Below are positions 36,804 to 45,513 of a stretch of 64,000 bases of DNA, piece after piece. Location of the stretch: contig DALI01000049.1 in NCBI GenBank assembly GCA_002496725.1, positions 1 through 64,000 of the forward strand, read 5' to 3'. Below the pieces are notes generated by a model. That model was not told the DNA's origin and ran no database searches. It saw only the letters and a list, made by a program, of their open reading frames with translations. Source of the DNA: Euryarchaeota archaeon UBA181 (GTDB lineage Archaea; Thermoplasmatota; Poseidoniia; Poseidoniales; Thalassarchaeaceae). Made by a program: the position numbers and the translations under genes. Positions within the stretch are counted from its first letter, which is position 1, and each line of letters starts with the position of its first letter.

Positions 36804-37798
36804 TATTCTCCCTCCATTCTCCCACGTAGTCCTTCATGAATTTCCAACGCACCTTCGACGCCTTGGGTAGCCATCCTCCTGGACATAAAGAAAGCCTCAG
36901 AAACCCTACCACTGTTTATGAGCTCTTGGACTTCCAGCAAAGGGTCGTCTACAGATTCCCCCATCTCAGTTAATTCTGTATACTCTGGAGTAGCCATATC
37001 TTCCATCTTCCTAAGGAAGTCGACTCGTTGCTTCACCCCAGGAGATGTCCAAGCGGTCTTCTCGACTCCATCGATTTCATTTTCCATCCTCACTTTAAAC
37101 TCATCACGGACAGGATTAGATGGAAAGCATACTTGGGCTTGATCATAGCAAAGCCATGCATCACTATACTCCATTCTTCTCTCGTGCATTCTACCCAGAG
37201 AGGTCCAAGCCTCATGGTTAGAAGGCCTCTGAGCTAGAATTAACCTTGATAGCCTCAGGAATTGCTCTTCATCTCCAGAATCCCTTATTCTTTCAATCCT
37301 TCTGGAGAAAAGAACATTCGCGCGCCTATCTCTAAGATCAAGCTTTCCAGCACGATCTAGGAAGTCTGCAAGTAGTGATTCTGAGACTGATACTAATTTC
37401 CACCAATGATCCGGATCTAGGGGGTCCGCATCCAATGAGGCATCTAGCAAAAGGGCGCCCGATGTAAGGAAGTCTATCCCGTCAAGTTGAATAAGATGCT
37501 CGGGCTTCCTTCCCAGGACGGCAAAAAGGTCTTCCAATGCCGATCTGATGCCTATTGTGTCCCCTAACAGTACCTTCACCCTGACAAGATTCTTCCAGTT
37601 CTCAGGGTTTGTGAAATCGTACAGAACCGCCTGACGCGCGCTTTGCTCGCCCCACTCAAGATTAACGGATCTATCCGGGTCGACTACTCCATTGGCATCA
37701 AGTGCCAGGGAAACGTATTTCTCAGATTGGCTCCTGTGTCTATCTCCAAGACTTCTTCTTGGATGTTGCAGACTATCTGAGATATCTAACTTCGACAT
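36803..37798 (-). CDS. TPR-repeat protein
   Basis: A 331-residue protein with TPR-like units, clearest at about residues 195-240 (EAWTSLGRMHERRMEYSDAW then LCYDQAQVCFPSNP). The N-terminal third is polar. No catalytic motif or membrane helix is seen. It lies 7 bases after the UbiD-type gene and overlaps the NUDIX gene by one base, so the three are likely one minus-strand operon. Confidence 0.75.
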   Translation of the reverse strand: MSKLDISDSLQHPRRSLGDRHRSQSEKYVSLALDANGVVDPDRSVNLEWGEQSARQAVLYDFTNPENWKNLVRVKVLLGDTIGIRSALEDLFAVLGRKPEHLIQLDGIDFLTSGALLLDASLDADPLDPDHWWKLVSVSESLLADFLDRAGKLDLRDRRANVLFSRRIERIRDSGDEEQFLRLSRLILAQRPSNHEAWTSLGRMHERRMEYSDAWLCYDQAQVCFPSNPVRDEFKVRMENEIDGVEKTAWTSPGVKQRVDFLRKMEDMATPEYTELTEMGESVDDPLLEVQELINSGRVSEAFFMSRRMATQGVEGALEIHEGLRGRMEGE

Positions 37799-37805
37799 AT
37801 GGACA

Positions 37806-39119
37806 TCACAAAACCGACTCGTAAGGGGATCTATCTATGCCCGGGGTCAATGTTGCATCCATGCCAATCTTACTGGTAATCCCATCTTCGCTACGACTTG
37901 GATCAAGACTCGAGCCCCTCTGTCCCGTCAAGATCATGGTATCCTTGTCAGGTTGCCATCTAGTCATCAGTGCCCACTCGACCCTTTTGGAATCAGAAAT
38001 ATCGATATCTGTGTCTACGACAACAACTTGCTTCATTGAGGGGTGCCCCTGAAAAGCCGCTTCTATAGCTAACATACCGTCTCCTTCTTTCTTTGGTACT
38101 ATCTGCACTACTGATGAAAGCCATCCACAACCACCATCGGTCATCTGCACGTCAACACATTCTACTACCTTGGAAACAGAATTCTTGATCGTTGGAGCCC
38201 TTGGCATCCCCATAAGAGTTCTATGCTCGATCCCAGTTGGAATAAGGGCATGGAATATTGGATCAATTCGATGATTGACTTTCTCATATCTTATGACGTG
38301 CTCCTGCCTGATATCGTCTACCGTACCCGTGATATCCACGTAAGGCCCCTCATCATCCCTCTCAGTGGTTATTTTGGCTTCCATGGCATATTCTGCGTCT
38401 GCCGGTACCATCACGCCATTAGGGAGTATTACCACCTTCAGAGGAGTTCCGTGTAGCTTTCTGTGTAGGGACGAGGCGACTGTCAACTCATCCACATAAT
38501 CCGAGAAAGACATAGCAGCTGCCAAAAGAACGGTTGGATCAGCACCATTCACTACGGCTATTGGAACGTCCTCCCCGGCTTCTGCAGCTTCTGCACTGAT
38601 GGTCCTCAGATGCCTAGGGACAAGCCTAGCCACCGTATGCTCAGGATCTCTTAGTAACTGACGATGGAAAGACACATTCCTGATTCCTGAATACTGAGCA
38701 ACAATTATTGATGCCGATTGGTATCTACCTCCATCCTCTCTGAAATGCCAAGGAATTGGAATCTTCGTCAAATCTACCTTTTCTTGACCCGACTGCATCA
38801 CAGGAGCTTCAGACGCCTCTACAATCTCTGGCTCCGATGGATTTTCCATGGCCCATGCTAATACATCAATCAGGTCTCCAGGTGAGATATCAAACATTTC
38901 GCATAGCCTAGATTTTTCTAAAACATTCAGAGCGGCCCTATGGCCTGGTGCTTCATCTATCTCATCGAAAATAAGTGGAACATCTCCTAGACGGTTAGAG
39001 GCATCTATCATGCCGTGCAATACACTAATTGTTTCCTTTACGTTCATGACGTCTCCAAGCATGTCCCGGAAGGCCATATCAGGGGGCGGAGTCAATACAT
39101 GCTTGAATGTTAGTGACAT
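37806..39119 (-). CDS. UbiD-family decarboxylase, candidate anhydromevalonate phosphate decarboxylase
   Basis: A 437-residue prenylated-FMN decarboxylase of the UbiD family. Family features include IPIPWHFREDGGRYQSASI, NVSFHRQL, the PIAVVNGADPTVLLAAA stretch and the C-terminal SKIGMDATLTPG. In archaea with an IPK-type mevalonate route, a UbiD homologue decarboxylates anhydromevalonate phosphate to isopentenyl phosphate. IPK (44306-45100) and IDI-GGPPS (42579-44267) in this window make that role the best guess. A UbiX flavin prenyltransferase would be needed elsewhere. Another aromatic-acid substrate is possible. Confidence 0.85.
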   Translation of the reverse strand: MSLTFKHVLTPPPDMAFRDMLGDVMNVKETISVLHGMIDASNRLGDVPLIFDEIDEAPGHRAALNVLEKSRLCEMFDISPGDLIDVLAWAMENPSEPEIVEASEAPVMQSGQEKVDLTKIPIPWHFREDGGRYQSASIIVAQYSGIRNVSFHRQLLRDPEHTVARLVPRHLRTISAEAAEAGEDVPIAVVNGADPTVLLAAAMSFSDYVDELTVASSLHRKLHGTPLKVVILPNGVMVPADAEYAMEAKITTERDDEGPYVDITGTVDDIRQEHVIRYEKVNHRIDPIFHALIPTGIEHRTLMGMPRAPTIKNSVSKVVECVDVQMTDGGCGWLSSVVQIVPKKEGDGMLAIEAAFQGHPSMKQVVVVDTDIDISDSKRVEWALMTRWQPDKDTMILTGQRGSSLDPSRSEDGITSKIGMDATLTPGIDRSPYESVL

Positions 39120-39162
39120 TAACCCCCTCTAGCCCCTACTAAGCACAGGCTACCCCGTCACG

Positions 39163-39171
39163 CTCTTATAC
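39163..39171 (+). promoter_or_regulatory. TATA-like element for the uS12-uS7 genes
   Basis: CTCTTATAC lies about 44 bases before TTG 39211. Transcription would start near 39192, leaving a short leader that contains GAGGTG just before the start codon. Confidence 0.45.
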
Positions 39172-39210
39172 CCCATGAGGGTCGGCGAGACGTCATTCTG
39201 AGGTGTCATT

Positions 39211-39651
39211 TTGGGTAGAGGTCTTTTCTCCGGACAGAAGATGAAGACCGATAGGAAGAGATATCGCTGGAAGGAGCGCAAGTTCAGAGACCGTCAATTC
39301 AAGCAGCAGAGGGGCGGCGTACTGAAGCACGACCCACTGGTGGGAAGTACTCAAGCTAAGGGAATAGTTATAGAAAAAGTAGGTTTTGAGGCCAAACAGC
39401 CTAATTCTGGAATTCGTAAGGCAGTGAAGATAAGTCTGATAAAGACTGGAAATCAACTTACTGCCTTCGCTCCAGGGGATGGTGCTATTTCATTCATAGA
39501 CGAGCATGACGAGGTCCTCGTAGAGGGCATCGGAGGAAGCAAAGGTAGGTCATATGGTGATCTTCCGGGTGTCAGATACAAGGTTATCAAGGTAAACGGC
39601 GTTTCACTTGATGAAATGGTCAGAGGACGCAAGGAAAAGCCAATCAGGTAG
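39211..39651 (+). CDS. Ribosomal protein uS12, TTG start
   Basis: Small-subunit decoding-centre protein, 146 residues. The conserved [15 protein letters not shown] loop near residue 62 and [11 protein letters not shown] near the end are diagnostic. TTG 39211 ([13 protein letters not shown]) matches the archaeal N-terminus and has AGGTG five bases upstream; ATG 39241 would cut the N-terminal extension. uS7 and EF-2 follow, the classic str-operon order. Confidence 0.96.
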   Translation: MGRGLFSGQKMKTDRKRYRWKERKFRDRQFKQQRGGVLKHDPLVGSTQAKGIVIEKVGFEAKQPNSGIRKAVKISLIKTGNQLTAFAPGDGAISFIDEHDEVLVEGIGGSKGRSYGDLPGVRYKVIKVNGVSLDEMVRGRKEKPIR

Positions 39652-39658
39652 TGTTGTG

Positions 39659-40276
39659 ATGTCCGAAGAATCAATTCAGGAAGCTACTGCGGTAGAGGCC
39701 CCCATTGCTGGAATTGGGACAATGGTTTTCGGAAAGTGGGATGCAACTGAAGTTACTTGCTCAGATCCCGGACTAGCACCATACATCAACTTGACAACAA
39801 TAGGTACCCCTCACAGCGGAGGCCGGCATGCTAATGCATGGTTTGGAAAATCAAAACTTTCAGTAGTTGAGAGATTCATCAATAATCTGATGAGGACAGG
39901 AAAATTCTCTGGAAAGAAGCAACATTGTGCGAAGGCGTACGAAGCGGCCCTCGATTCAATCAATGAGAGGAGTGGAGAGAATCCCCTCCAATCGTTTATC
40001 GACGCGATCGTTGAGGCCGCCCCTTGCGAAGAGATTACTAGAATCAAGCAAGGAGCTGTTAGCACTCCTAAGGCCGTCGACTCTTCTCCAAGCAGGAGAT
40101 TAGATATCGCATTGAGGAACCTAGCAATAGGTTGCACATCAGCTACAGCCGGCAGTAAGAGGACATTGGTACAGGGAATAGTCAGTGAAATTTCCAAGGC
40201 TGCAGAGGGAGATGTTGCAGCTTTCTCCATAGGAAAGAGGGAAGAAATCGAACGTGTCGCCGCTTCCGCAAGGTAA
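39659..40276 (+). CDS. Ribosomal protein uS7
   Basis: Small-subunit head protein, 205 residues from ATG 39659. Typical archaeal uS7 features are GGRHANAWFGKSKLSVVERFINNLMR-type N-terminal helices, GENPLQ and the C-terminal RRLDIALRNLA region with IERVAASAR at the end. It begins 7 bases after uS12. Confidence 0.96.
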   Translation: MSEESIQEATAVEAPIAGIGTMVFGKWDATEVTCSDPGLAPYINLTTIGTPHSGGRHANAWFGKSKLSVVERFINNLMRTGKFSGKKQHCAKAYEAALDSINERSGENPLQSFIDAIVEAAPCEEITRIKQGAVSTPKAVDSSPSRRLDIALRNLAIGCTSATAGSKRTLVQGIVSEISKAAEGDVAAFSIGKREEIERVAASAR

Positions 40277-40283
40277 TACTCGA

Positions 40284-40305
40284 GTAGTCTTTCGGTCTAC
40301 TTTTT
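40284..40305 (+). terminator. Weak hairpin plus T-run after uS7
   Basis: AGTAG and CTACT pair around a 9-base loop and run into TTTTT, then a T-rich stretch. T-rich sites terminate archaeal transcription, so this could end or attenuate the uS12-uS7 message before EF-2, which has its own TATA-like element. Confidence 0.4.
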
Positions 40306-40321
40306 ACTTCTTGCTACAATC

Positions 40322-40330
40322 GGATTTATG
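40322..40330 (+). promoter_or_regulatory. TATA-like element and ribosome site for EF-2
   Basis: GGATTTATG sits about 43 bases before ATG 40369. A start near 40351 would give a leader of about 18 bases that includes AGAGGA, 6 bases before the start codon. Confidence 0.4.
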
Positions 40331-40368
40331 AACCAAAGTCAGGTGGCTCGACCCATAGAGGAATTGAG

Positions 40369-42576
40369 ATGGGTCGTAAGGAAGACAACATCAAGAGAGC
40401 TACAGAGATAATGCACGACCGTGACCATATCAGAAACATTGCAATTGCCGCTCATATCGATCATGGCAAGACCACGCTTTCGGATAATCTGATTGCCGGT
40501 GCTGGAATGATGTCAGAAGATCTTGCAGGTAAGTCAAGGGTTCTCGATTTCGATGAACAGGAAAGTGCGCGTGGCATCACAATCAATGCTGCAAGTGCAT
40601 CGATGGTCCACGTTGTTGGTGGACAAGACTACCTGATAAATCTCATCGATACCCCTGGGCACGTTGACTTCGGAGGAGACGTTACAAGGGCCATGAGGGC
40701 CGTAGATGGATGTATAATTCTAGCATGTGCAGTAGAGGGAACCATGCCTCAGACAGAAACCGTTGTCCGTCAGGCACTCAAGGAGAAGGTCCGACCAGTA
40801 CTTTTCATAAACAAGGTTGATCGTTTGATTAATGAGTTACAAATAGATGGCCCAGAGATGATGGCCAGATTTGAGAAGATAATCACCAAGGTCAATAAAT
40901 TGATTTCTACCTATGCACCAGAGGAATTGAGAAGGGACTGGCAGGTTTCAGTTCAGAAGGGGACCGTTGCCTTCGGCTCCGCATACTACAACTGGGGCAT
41001 GTCCATTCCTTACATGCAAAAAAGCAACATCAACTTCAAGCAGATTTTTGAGTTCTGCCATAACGATAATCAGAAAGAACTGGCAAAGCTCGCACCAGTA
41101 CACACCGTACTACTCGATATGACTGTTGAGAAGCACCCCTCTCCTGTAATAGCTCAGAAGTACAGAATTCCTAATATTTGGCAGGGTGATTTGGAATCAG
41201 GAGTTGGTAAGGCTATGATGGATTGTGATCCAGATGGCCCACTTTCATTGATGATTACAAAGATCTGGATGGATCCACATGCAGGAGAGGTAGCCGTCGG
41301 AAGAGTATACTCGGGTAGAATAAAACATGGTGAGTCCGTGTGGGCAATTGGTGCCGCAAAGGCAGAGAGGGTTCAACAGGTCGGTATGATGGTTGGTGGC
41401 GATAGAATCGCTACCTCAGAGGTAACATCTGGAAACATTGCGGCTATTACTGGAATACGCAGTGCCGCCGCTGGTGTAACGATCTCCAGAGAAAAAGACG
41501 CCCCTCCATTCGAGGCCATTAGGCATATCTCAGAACCTGTAGTCACGGTTGCTGTCGAGCCTAAGTCAATGAAAGACCTCCCTAAGTTCATCGATGCATT
41601 GAGGGGTCTCGCGAAGGCAGACGCTTCTCTGGAGGTCTCAACTAATCAAGAAACTGGTGAGGCCCTACTAGCTGGTATGGGGGAGCTCCATCTGGAGATT
41701 ACTGTGTACAGACTGGAGGAGGAGCAGGGAATCAAGGTTAAGGTAAGTGAGCCAATTGTGGTTTACAGGGAATCCGTTCAGAGTGATAACAAGGGGAGTG
41801 CATTTGAAGGTAAGTCTCCAAATAGGCACAACAGATTTTACATAGAGACAGAGCCACTTCCAGATATTGTTGTTGATAAGCTCAGAGCCGGTGAATTTAG
41901 AGACGGGACAGTCAGGGCCAAAGACTCTAAAGAAATCGGTGATCAGTTCGCAGAGCTCGGTATGAACAAAGATTTGATGCGCAAGATTTACGCTATCAAT
42001 GGCACCAACGTACTAGTAAATGATACCAAGGGAATTCAGAATCTGCATGAGACCAGAGAGCTAATAATCGATGGTTTCAATGACGTCTGTAAGAAGGGCC
42101 CAGTTGCTGATGAACCATTGATGGGAGTTATGGTAAGGCTAGTTGATGCAAAACTGCATGAGGATGCCATACACAGGGGTCCCGCGCAAACAATCCCTGC
42201 TGTGAGAAACGCGGTCAAGGGTGCTTTTATGAGATCCAGGCCAGTAATATTTGAGCCAATTCAGAAGATTCAGATTGACTCTCCGAATGATGTTATCGGA
42301 GGAGTAACTAGAGAAGTCTCAACAAGGAGGGGAATTATCGAGGACATGCCAGTGGAAGATGGCGTAACCAAGGTAATCGGAACTATTCCAGTAGCTGAGA
42401 CATTCGGTTTCTCGAATGATATACGAGCTGCGAGCCAGGGAAGGGCGATTTGGAACATGGAAAATGCCGGTTTCGTTCACTTACCACCGAATCTGTTTGA
42501 GAAGGTAACTTCTGAGATCAGGGAAAGAAAGGGTCTCAAAGCTGAAATTCCAGGTGAGCTACATTACCAGGACTAG
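40369..42576 (+). CDS. Translation elongation factor aEF-2
   Basis: Translocation GTPase, 735 residues. G1 is AHIDHGKTT, G3 is DTPGHVDFGG and G4 is NKVDR. Domain IV carries LHEDAIHRGPAQ, whose second His is the expected diphthamide site; Dph6 is encoded at 30166-30918. Length is typical for archaeal EF-2. It ends 2 bases before the convergent IDI-GGPPS gene. Confidence 0.97.
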   Translation: MGRKEDNIKRATEIMHDRDHIRNIAIAAHIDHGKTTLSDNLIAGAGMMSEDLAGKSRVLDFDEQESARGITINAASASMVHVVGGQDYLINLIDTPGHVDFGGDVTRAMRAVDGCIILACAVEGTMPQTETVVRQALKEKVRPVLFINKVDRLINELQIDGPEMMARFEKIITKVNKLISTYAPEELRRDWQVSVQKGTVAFGSAYYNWGMSIPYMQKSNINFKQIFEFCHNDNQKELAKLAPVHTVLLDMTVEKHPSPVIAQKYRIPNIWQGDLESGVGKAMMDCDPDGPLSLMITKIWMDPHAGEVAVGRVYSGRIKHGESVWAIGAAKAERVQQVGMMVGGDRIATSEVTSGNIAAITGIRSAAAGVTISREKDAPPFEAIRHISEPVVTVAVEPKSMKDLPKFIDALRGLAKADASLEVSTNQETGEALLAGMGELHLEITVYRLEEEQGIKVKVSEPIVVYRESVQSDNKGSAFEGKSPNRHNRFYIETEPLPDIVVDKLRAGEFRDGTVRAKDSKEIGDQFAELGMNKDLMRKIYAINGTNVLVNDTKGIQNLHETRELIIDGFNDVCKKGPVADEPLMGVMVRLVDAKLHEDAIHRGPAQTIPAVRNAVKGAFMRSRPVIFEPIQKIQIDSPNDVIGGVTREVSTRRGIIEDMPVEDGVTKVIGTIPVAETFGFSNDIRAASQGRAIWNMENAGFVHLPPNLFEKVTSEIRERKGLKAEIPGELHYQD

Positions 42577-42578
42577 AC

Positions 42579-44267
42579 TCAGTTAATTCTGATTAGTTGG
42601 AAATCAGTCATCTCTCTGAGTATGGATACTGAGTCGGAATCGCCTAGAATATCCAAGCACGAATGGGCCTTTGAATGGTGGAACATAGCCCTGTCCTTGG
42701 CATATTGTATAGATCCGTTGTCATGAAGTTCCTGCACGGCCTTAGCTAGTAGCTCTGATTCACACTCCCCTGATCCGTAAGCTTCTCTGAAGGATGGGAG
42801 CTCTTTCCCTGTGCCTAAAGCATGAATCGCTATCAGAGTTCTTTTTCCTTGAACAATATCGGAACCTGCGGGTTTACCCAGTGTCTCAGTATCTCCCGTG
42901 ATGTCAATCAAATCATCCATCAACTGAAAGCACAGGCCCATATTAAGGCCCCATTCCGCCATTGATTCAACTATTTGTTCCGTCGCCCCGGATAATTTTG
43001 CTCCTGTCATTGCACAGGTCTCGAACATTGCCGAAGTCTTACCAGCGATCATCTCTATGTATTCATCTTCAGAAACATGTTCCCTTTTCTCGAATTCCAT
43101 ATCAATCATCTGACCTTCAGCAACCCTCCTGACCATCTCACCAATAGATTTGACCAAGAAAACTAGGTCATCCGAAATTATGTCATCAGACTCAGCGAGA
43201 ATTTCAAATGCTACTGCGAGCATAGCATCTCCAGCATTAATTGCGGTCGCGTCATCATAAGCAACGTGTACTGCATCCAAGCCCCTTCTAATCGGATCTT
43301 GATCCATGATGTCATCATGAACCAACGTGAAGTTGTGAATAATTTCTATAGATGCTCCAAGGGTCGTATGGCCTGCATTTGATTGGCCCACTGCGTCTCC
43401 AACAAGTTTCGGCAAGATAGCCCTCAACCTCTTTCCCCCTCCCGTGAAAAGGTGAGTCATTGCCCCATGCAACCTTTCTTGTTTTATCTTAGACAAGCTC
43501 ATCAGAATTTCATCCTCGACAGTTTCCCTATGCTCCTTTAATGCCGCCATTAGCGAAGAACCAGGTGATATTACCACGCTTCCAATGTCCACTTCTCCGA
43601 ATTTAACCACACCGACCCGTTTATTGATGCCTGTTAGATTTGGATAATCTCCCTCAAGGAACTCCATCCATAGTAGTCTGAACCAAGGAGCTACTAGCTC
43701 GTCCTCCCACTTTCCAGAACCCTCCATAATATCTGATATCTCCTCTGAATCTACCCACATGTATGAAGAAATTTCATTTTCATTAGGATTGATATCCAAG
43801 GAATCAACTTTAGTTATGAGTACGTGGTCAACTTCGTTTTCTAACCACTCATCGTTCCACCTGCACTTGTATTGAAAAGCTCCAAGATGTACGAAAACTA
43901 GGGAATCAGCTCTCTCCTTGCTTATTCCCAATTCTTGAGGGAGCTTCCTTCTTGCGGCATTGATACAACCCTGTACGGGATCGTCATTTTCCCCTTCAAT
44001 ATCCAGGGGATGGCTACAGCAACTGTTGGCCCAGATCCCAGGGAATGTAATTTTCTCAGAGGAACGTTGCTGAATTAGTAGTCTATTCTCCGAATCAAAA
44101 ATAAGTACACTGAATGCGCGATGTAGCAAACCCTCACCGTTATGGCAAACTAATTTGCTCGCAGCCCCCATCATTTTGTCATTATGGTCAACCAGAATAC
44201 ACGACTCTGCCATCATTTCAGCCTGTGAGTTGTCATGCCCGGAAAGAGCGTTCGTCCCATCGGCCAT
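42579..44267 (-). CDS. Fusion of type I isopentenyl-diphosphate isomerase and geranylgeranyl diphosphate synthase
   Basis: A single 562-residue frame joins two consecutive enzymes of lipid synthesis. Residues about 15-205 are a Nudix-type IDI: catalytic Cys in WANSCCSHP (83/84) and the metal/acid motif LENEVDHVL (143-148). After a linker (about 205-240), residues 240-562 are a trans-prenyltransferase: first Asp motif DDIMD (318-322), second DDLID (451-455). Phe313, five residues before the first Asp motif, is the position reported to limit chain length to C20 in archaeal GGPP synthases. Most archaea use the unrelated type II IDI, so a type I domain suggests transfer. A TATA-like element lies 25 bases upstream; ipk is upstream on the same strand. 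Confidence 0.93.
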   Translation of the reverse strand: MADGTNALSGHDNSQAEMMAESCILVDHNDKMMGAASKLVCHNGEGLLHRAFSVLIFDSENRLLIQQRSSEKITFPGIWANSCCSHPLDIEGENDDPVQGCINAARRKLPQELGISKERADSLVFVHLGAFQYKCRWNDEWLENEVDHVLITKVDSLDINPNENEISSYMWVDSEEISDIMEGSGKWEDELVAPWFRLLWMEFLEGDYPNLTGINKRVGVVKFGEVDIGSVVISPGSSLMAALKEHRETVEDEILMSLSKIKQERLHGAMTHLFTGGGKRLRAILPKLVGDAVGQSNAGHTTLGASIEIIHNFTLVHDDIMDQDPIRRGLDAVHVAYDDATAINAGDAMLAVAFEILAESDDIISDDLVFLVKSIGEMVRRVAEGQMIDMEFEKREHVSEDEYIEMIAGKTSAMFETCAMTGAKLSGATEQIVESMAEWGLNMGLCFQLMDDLIDITGDTETLGKPAGSDIVQGKRTLIAIHALGTGKELPSFREAYGSGECESELLAKAVQELHDNGSIQYAKDRAMFHHSKAHSCLDILGDSDSVSILREMTDFQLIRIN

Positions 44268-44287
44268 GCTATTGCGAGAAACCTACG

Positions 44288-44297
44288 ACATATAACA
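44288..44297 (-). promoter_or_regulatory. TATA-like element for the IDI-GGPPS gene
   Basis: On the minus strand this reads TGTTATATG-like, centred 25 bases before ATG 44267, as expected for a leaderless message. It overlaps the start of the ipk tail region, which ends at 44306. Confidence 0.5.
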
Positions 44298-44305
44298 GAA
44301 TCCAA

Positions 44306-45100
44306 TCAACCTAGTATTTTGGTGCCTATGGTGGTCCCACTATCTATTAGCTGGCTTATTCTGTCCGGATGATTCCCATTGATGAACCAAACCTCTTCAA
44401 TATCAGTGGATATTGCCGATGCTCTCGAGGCCTTCAGAACTATTCCCCCTGTCACATCCTGTTCCGCATTATGCATTGTTTCGACGAATTCCCCCTCCTT
44501 CCATGTTTCCAATAATCTTGATCCTTTCATATCAGGGGGCCTATCCAACATGCCATCAGCATCTCCAAGAAGAAAAATACAGTGTGTAACGGAGGGTACT
44601 TCTAGGGAAATCCTAGCCATCAGATCATCACCTGATAGAATTCCGAATTCATTATCTCCCGGGACGCTAACTACGTCTCCGAAGGTTATCGGTACTATCT
44701 CACTTGGAATATTTTCAAAAATTCCGATGTCACCCTCAAATCCCTCTCCAGTTCCTGTAGCCCATTCAGAAGGTGGAAAAACCCTGCTATTGACTCCCTG
44801 TCTCCTCAATGAGCTAGTCACAAATTCACAGAGCTCAACCATATCACTTCTTACTTCCCCTACAGCTTCACGTTGTTGAACAGATATCTCAGGTCTCAAC
44901 CCCCCGGATAGTGACCATTTCTTGGCTAGAAGATGTCCAAATGATCCAGCTCCATGTACTATGATGACCGAGTGTCCATTCGAAATTAGTTTCGAAACTT
45001 CTTTGCTAATGGCGTCTATTATGTCAATTTTTGGAGTCTTAAATAACGACTTATCAGTGATTAAACCCCCGCCTAACTTGACTACAATCCTCGCCGCCAT
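44306..45100 (-). CDS. Isopentenyl phosphate kinase
   Basis: Amino-acid-kinase-fold enzyme that phosphorylates isopentenyl phosphate to IPP in the archaeal mevalonate route. N-terminal VVKLGGGLITDK binds phosphate, and VHGAGSFGHLLAKKW holds the family's catalytic His. SGDDLMARISL and DADGMLDRPP are typical later motifs. ATG 45100 (MAARIVVKLGG) gives 264 residues; ATG 45142 would add 14. The IDI-GGPPS gene, 38 bases downstream, uses the product. Confidence 0.94.
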   Translation of the reverse strand: MAARIVVKLGGGLITDKSLFKTPKIDIIDAISKEVSKLISNGHSVIIVHGAGSFGHLLAKKWSLSGGLRPEISVQQREAVGEVRSDMVELCEFVTSSLRRQGVNSRVFPPSEWATGTGEGFEGDIGIFENIPSEIVPITFGDVVSVPGDNEFGILSGDDLMARISLEVPSVTHCIFLLGDADGMLDRPPDMKGSRLLETWKEGEFVETMHNAEQDVTGGIVLKASRASAISTDIEEVWFINGNHPDRISQLIDSGTTIGTKILG

Positions 45101-45183
45101 GATGTTGCAGAGGCACTGGTTAGATTTGGGTTCTCCTATCAATTAATTGAAAGGTTCATTTCTATGAGGGTTTTGGAAGTATC

Positions 45184-45513
45184 ATGGGCGAAGCCGGTGA
45201 GATTGAAATCTTCCAAAGATGGCTACAATCAAAACTTGCAGCTTCTGAGCATATAGAAGATCCTTCAGAGAGGGATAGGAGGAGGCTTCACATTGAATCA
45301 GCCATCTCGGAGACTATTTTTTTCAGAGAATCGCTCGAGAAACTAGAGTCATTGGAGTCACCAGCTCCTTTCATTGAGAGGAGCACAGCAGTTAGGGCCT
45401 TGGAAAAATCCCCTCAAGCTGTTTCAACCAAGGATGGTAAGAACTGCATCAAGTGCTCCTCGGAGTTAGCCTCAGACCTAGACTTCTGTCCATCTTGTGG
45501 AGAAGAGAATTAA
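45184..45513 (+). CDS. Small zinc-ribbon protein of unknown function
   Basis: A 109-residue protein with a helical N-terminal region (about 1-60) and a C-terminal zinc ribbon with two Cys pairs, CIKCSS and CPSCGEE. No family is recognised. It is divergent from ipk and abuts the convergent kptA stop with no gap. Confidence 0.65.
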   Translation: MGEAGEIEIFQRWLQSKLAASEHIEDPSERDRRRLHIESAISETIFFRESLEKLESLESPAPFIERSTAVRALEKSPQAVSTKDGKNCIKCSSELASDLDFCPSCGEEN

